Assembly (NCBI GenBank): GCA_934408795.1
Contig: CAKRVQ010000065.1
Coordinates: forward strand, 1-6,376
Length of the DNA stretch: 6,376 bases
Direction of reading: 5' to 3'
Source of the DNA: an uncultured Eubacteriales bacterium
GTDB taxonomy: Bacteria; Bacillota; Clostridia; Oscillospirales; Acutalibacteraceae
Part shown: positions 4,315-6,376 of the stretch, piece by piece
Layout: every line of letters begins with the position of its first letter
Numbering within the stretch: position 1 is the first letter of the stretch
The notes under the pieces: generated by a model
What the model was told of the DNA's origin: nothing
Database searches by the model: none
Seen by the model: the letters and a program-made list of their open reading frames with translations, nothing else
Made by a program: the position numbers and the translations under genes

Positions 4315-5336
4315 TGCCGCGTCGATATAGGCTTCACGGTCTCCTTTTGAACCTCCGCCTTTTTAGCGGTACAGGGCCCTATGAAGATGACCTTACAGGG
4401 CTCCTCATGTTCTTTTATGTATTTTGCGATCGCCGCCATAGGCGAAAGATTATGTGAGACATGGGGCAGCATCTCGGGGAAGCTCTTTTCGATATAGCTT
4501 ACGAACGCAGGGCAGCAGGAACTTGTAAGGAATCCCTTTTCGCTCAACTCCGCAGATTCGGCATAAGCCACCATATCCGCACCCATAGCCGCCTCGATGA
4601 CGGTGTGGAATCCGAGTTTTTTCAGTCCCGTTATGACCTGTCCGAGTTTTGCATAGGTAAACTGACTGGATATCGACGGTGCGACCACCGCAAACACCTT
4701 ATACTTGGTGTTGTTTTCGCTCTTTTTTATGATGTCTATCGCATCAAGAATGAAGGACTTATCGGTTATTGCGCCGAACGGGCACTGATAAACGCAGGCA
4801 CCGCAGGCAATGCACTTATTGTTATCTATTGCCGCCGCCTTATTTTCATTCATATATATGGCTTTGATCTTGCAGGCGTTCTCGCAAGGGCGCCTTCTGC
4901 TGATTATGGCAGTGTAAGGGCAGACCTTTGAGCAGGCGCCGCACTCCTTACATTTTGATTTGTCTATATGTGCCACATGATTTTCATCAAAGGAGATGGC
5001 ACCGAAGCGGCAAACATCCTCACATCTGTGTGCAAGGCATCCCCTGCAGGCATTTGTCACTTCATATCCGCCCATCGGGCATTCGTCGCAGGCGGTCTCG
5101 ATGACCTCGATGACATTGGGGTTATCCTTATCTCCGCCCATTGCGAGTTTTACGCGGTCGCCTAAGATCGCCCGCTCCTTATAGACGCAGCAGCGCATCG
5201 TAGGTGTATTGCCGGGGACGATCGTCTTGGGAATGTCAAGCACATTATCAAGAAGGGTGTCATTCCACGCAAGTTTTGCAACCTCGCGAAGCACCTTGTA
5301 CTTGAGGTGCTGAACCTTTGTATCAAATTTTCGCAT
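4311..5336 (-). CDS. [FeFe] hydrogenase, group B1/B3-like, N-terminal part (Fe-S domain, motifs L1 and L2), ends at a frameshift
   Basis: 341 codons from ATG 5336, set by AAGGA five bases upstream and by the family-typical start MRKFDTKVQH. An in-frame TTG at 5354 is less likely. Known role: reversible proton reduction to H2 with electrons from ferredoxin-like clusters, cytoplasmic; for group B the physiological role is poorly defined. Visible: Cys group 97/100/105/109, ferredoxin motif C129-C132-C135-C139, a pair C151/C155, ferredoxin motif C175-C178-C181-C185, then the catalytic domain with L1 TSSCCPAF (271-278) and L2 GPCTAKKAE (320-328). After AEVQK the frame becomes ETVKPISTRQ and stops. 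The -1 frame gives KGDREAYIDAAMTFEEL, continuing into 3913-4314. Repaired length would be about 474 residues, normal for the family. The gene follows the phosphatase by 14 bp, so they are co-transcribed. Confidence 0.9.
   Translation of the reverse strand: MRKFDTKVQHLKYKVLREVAKLAWNDTLLDNVLDIPKTIVPGNTPTMRCCVYKERAILGDRVKLAMGGDKDNPNVIEVIETACDECPMGGYEVTNACRGCLAHRCEDVCRFGAISFDENHVAHIDKSKCKECGACSKVCPYTAIISRRRPCENACKIKAIYMNENKAAAIDNNKCIACGACVYQCPFGAITDKSFILDAIDIIKKSENNTKYKVFAVVAPSISSQFTYAKLGQVITGLKKLGFHTVIEAAMGADMVAYAESAELSEKGFLTSSCCPAFVSYIEKSFPEMLPHVSHNLSPMAAIAKYIKEHEEPCKVIFIGPCTAKKAEVQKETVKPISTRQ
4339..4350 (-). other. Frameshift site in the hydrogenase gene
   Basis: The minus strand reads GTT CAA AAG GAG ACC in the upstream frame. 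The downstream frame enters as AAA GGA GAC CGT GAA GCC. Adding one G to the GG at 4344-4343 joins AEVQK to GDREAYIDAAMTFEEL without a break. The site is a short A4-G2 run, a common place for real single-base indels and for sequencing errors. A -1 slip on A-AAG would yield the same protein, so recoding is formally possible, but no stimulatory hairpin is evident. Confidence 0.75.
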
Positions 5337-5341
5337 ATTTT

Positions 5342-5348
5342 TTCCTTC
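5342..5348 (-). promoter_or_regulatory. Ribosome binding site of the hydrogenase gene
   Basis: AGAAGGA on the minus strand, beginning three bases after the phosphatase stop (TGA 5353-5351) and five bases before ATG 5336. It decides for ATG 5336 over the in-frame TTG 5354, which would overlap the preceding gene. Confidence 0.8.
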
Positions 5349-5350
5349 TT

Positions 5351-6376
5351 TCAAAAGTAGCTGACCTTTATTCTCTTTCCCATCTGTTTAAGGCAGGAGG
5401 AAAGCTCCTCCACAAGATTCATCTTTATATTGAAGTTGATGGGAAGATCGGGGTTCTGGTGGGCGGGGTTGACCGCTCTGCCGACAAAAAAGTTTATATC
5501 GGTCGCCTCTTCAAAGAGCATTTGGCAGATAAATGAGGCTCCGTCGTGCTTATAGCTCCAATGCTCATAGAGTTCATTTGGACCGAGTGCGTCCTTTGCA
5601 TATTCTATGACCTTGTTTATGGTTATAACGCCTTCCGTTACAAGATCCACGCCCTCTATTTCGGCTATGGGCGGCACATCGCTGCGTTCGAAATTGAGCG
5701 ACGCCTTGACAGGCTTGCCGAGATATTTTGCGGCTATTGACGATGTTGTACCGCCGCAGACGATATGTTTACCCTCTTTTGAGAAGAAGAGCGACATCAT
5801 ACGGTCGCAATCGTCTCTGTTGCGCGGAGGTCCGAACAGAATGTTCATCGGTTCGCGCTTCCTTATACGGACGACACAGGCGGTCGCATCGTCGCCGGGG
5901 TGATGACCGTACTGTTTATCGCACTCGTCGATAAGCATTGTTGAGAGGGTCTTTGCGGTATAGCCGACATGGGCGAGGGTTTCCATGAAGCTCGCAATAT
6001 CTTCCCTCTTCCAGCCGAAATTAAAGGCAATTCCGATACCGGCGTGAGGACATCCGTCACTCATGGCGACAAATATATCGTTCTCCTGCAGCCGTATCAC
6101 CGATTTGTATATTGTTTTGCCTTCAATATTCAATTCCGTCTTGGGATAATCGTAGTTCACGCAATCTCGGAGCAATATCACCAGAGGATTATCATACTGT
6201 ATGAGTTCGGCGGTGGTATTGTTTATTATATGAATTATCGTAAAGGTCGAATAGGCGACTCCGCGTACCGAGCAGATCGGAAGGGTCGCCGCTATGGTCT
6301 TAACGCATTCTTCAAGAGGGAGGCCCTCTGCCATCATAGTGGAAATGATCTTCGAAGTCAAGGTCGACAGTATGCT
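5351..6376 (-). CDS. SpoIIE-family (PP2C-type) protein phosphatase, 5' end outside window
   Basis: 341 codons remain open to the right edge (first visible residues SILSTLTSK), so the true start lies outside. The TTG at 6361 is only an internal codon. Residues about 1-175 form a SpoIIE/RsbU-like PP2C domain: YDNP (61-64), the metal-binding aspartate in MSDG (105-108) and GDDAT (161-165). A C-terminal region of about 160 residues beginning NILFGPPRNRDD, with CGGTTSSIAAKYLG, has no function I can name but is typical of the phosphatase found beside [FeFe] hydrogenase genes. It presumably dephosphorylates serine or threonine on a partner protein in the cytoplasm. The family name does not imply sporulation: the membrane segments of true SpoIIE are not seen. 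It is transcribed just ahead of the hydrogenase. Confidence 0.9.
   Translation of the reverse strand, partial: SILSTLTSKIISTMMAEGLPLEECVKTIAATLPICSVRGVAYSTFTIIHIINNTTAELIQYDNPLVILLRDCVNYDYPKTELNIEGKTIYKSVIRLQENDIFVAMSDGCPHAGIGIAFNFGWKREDIASFMETLAHVGYTAKTLSTMLIDECDKQYGHHPGDDATACVVRIRKREPMNILFGPPRNRDDCDRMMSLFFSKEGKHIVCGGTTSSIAAKYLGKPVKASLNFERSDVPPIAEIEGVDLVTEGVITINKVIEYAKDALGPNELYEHWSYKHDGASFICQMLFEEATDINFFVGRAVNPAHQNPDLPINFNIKMNLVEELSSCLKQMGKRIKVSYF

Noticed and set aside
4311..4344. Genuine two-subunit hydrogenase with translational coupling
   Set aside because: The -1 frame keeps family-like sequence upstream of the ATG and one base restores the complete protein; a broken single gene is simpler. 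Left open in the findings.
3787..4350. 187-codon plus-strand ORF
   Set aside because: Antisense shadow of the hydrogenase C-terminal part, which carries the conserved cysteine motifs.

Overview
The window looks like a chromosomal segment of a strictly anaerobic gut-type clostridium, probably in Oscillospiraceae/Ruminococcaceae. The evidence is a group B-type [FeFe] hydrogenase next to a SpoIIE-family phosphatase, a Firmicute-style fused ABC ATPase/permease, good Shine-Dalgarno sites, and repeated DNA resembling Spo0A binding boxes. Species is not determinable from the sequence alone. All recognisable genes are on the minus strand.

Right side (about 3730-6376): an operon read right to left. 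A 5'-truncated SpoIIE/PP2C-type phosphatase (5351-6376) is followed after 14 bp by a group B1/B3-like [FeFe] hydrogenase (3913-5336). The hydrogenase is split into two overlapping frames by what looks like one missing G near 4344. The first part carries three ferredoxin-like cysteine groups and H-cluster motifs L1 and L2; the second carries L3. An intrinsic terminator (3730-3767) closes the operon.

Middle (about 1740-3726): a long stretch without convincing genes. From 2145 to 3726 it is a mosaic of repeated modules separated by nine copies of an 18-bp motif, TTCGACAAAATTCGACAC. All nine lie in the same orientation. Read on the minus strand, each is two TGTCGAA boxes with a 10-bp period, the form of tandem Spo0A boxes. 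Modules are an 83-bp unit (three copies, always exactly 83 bp), a unit of about 265 bp ending in a perfect 15-17 bp GC-rich hairpin (two full copies and one partial, with a compensatory base-pair change), and a unit of about 170-180 bp (two copies). Short ORFs here are translations of the repeats.

Left side (1-1737): the first 389 codons of a MacB-like ABC transporter protein (complete ATPase domain plus the first membrane segment of an FtsX-type permease), running off the window. Its upstream region holds a ribosome site, nine degenerate 15-bp tandem units in the leader, a plausible promoter with an 11-bp-period TTAACAC direct repeat directly upstream (the usual form of an OmpR-family regulator site), and further upstream a roughly 200-bp imperfect palindrome.

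The hydrogenase/phosphatase operon likely belongs to hydrogen metabolism or redox sensing; the ABC protein is an independent transcription unit. The most unusual content is the repeat array between them and the split hydrogenase.
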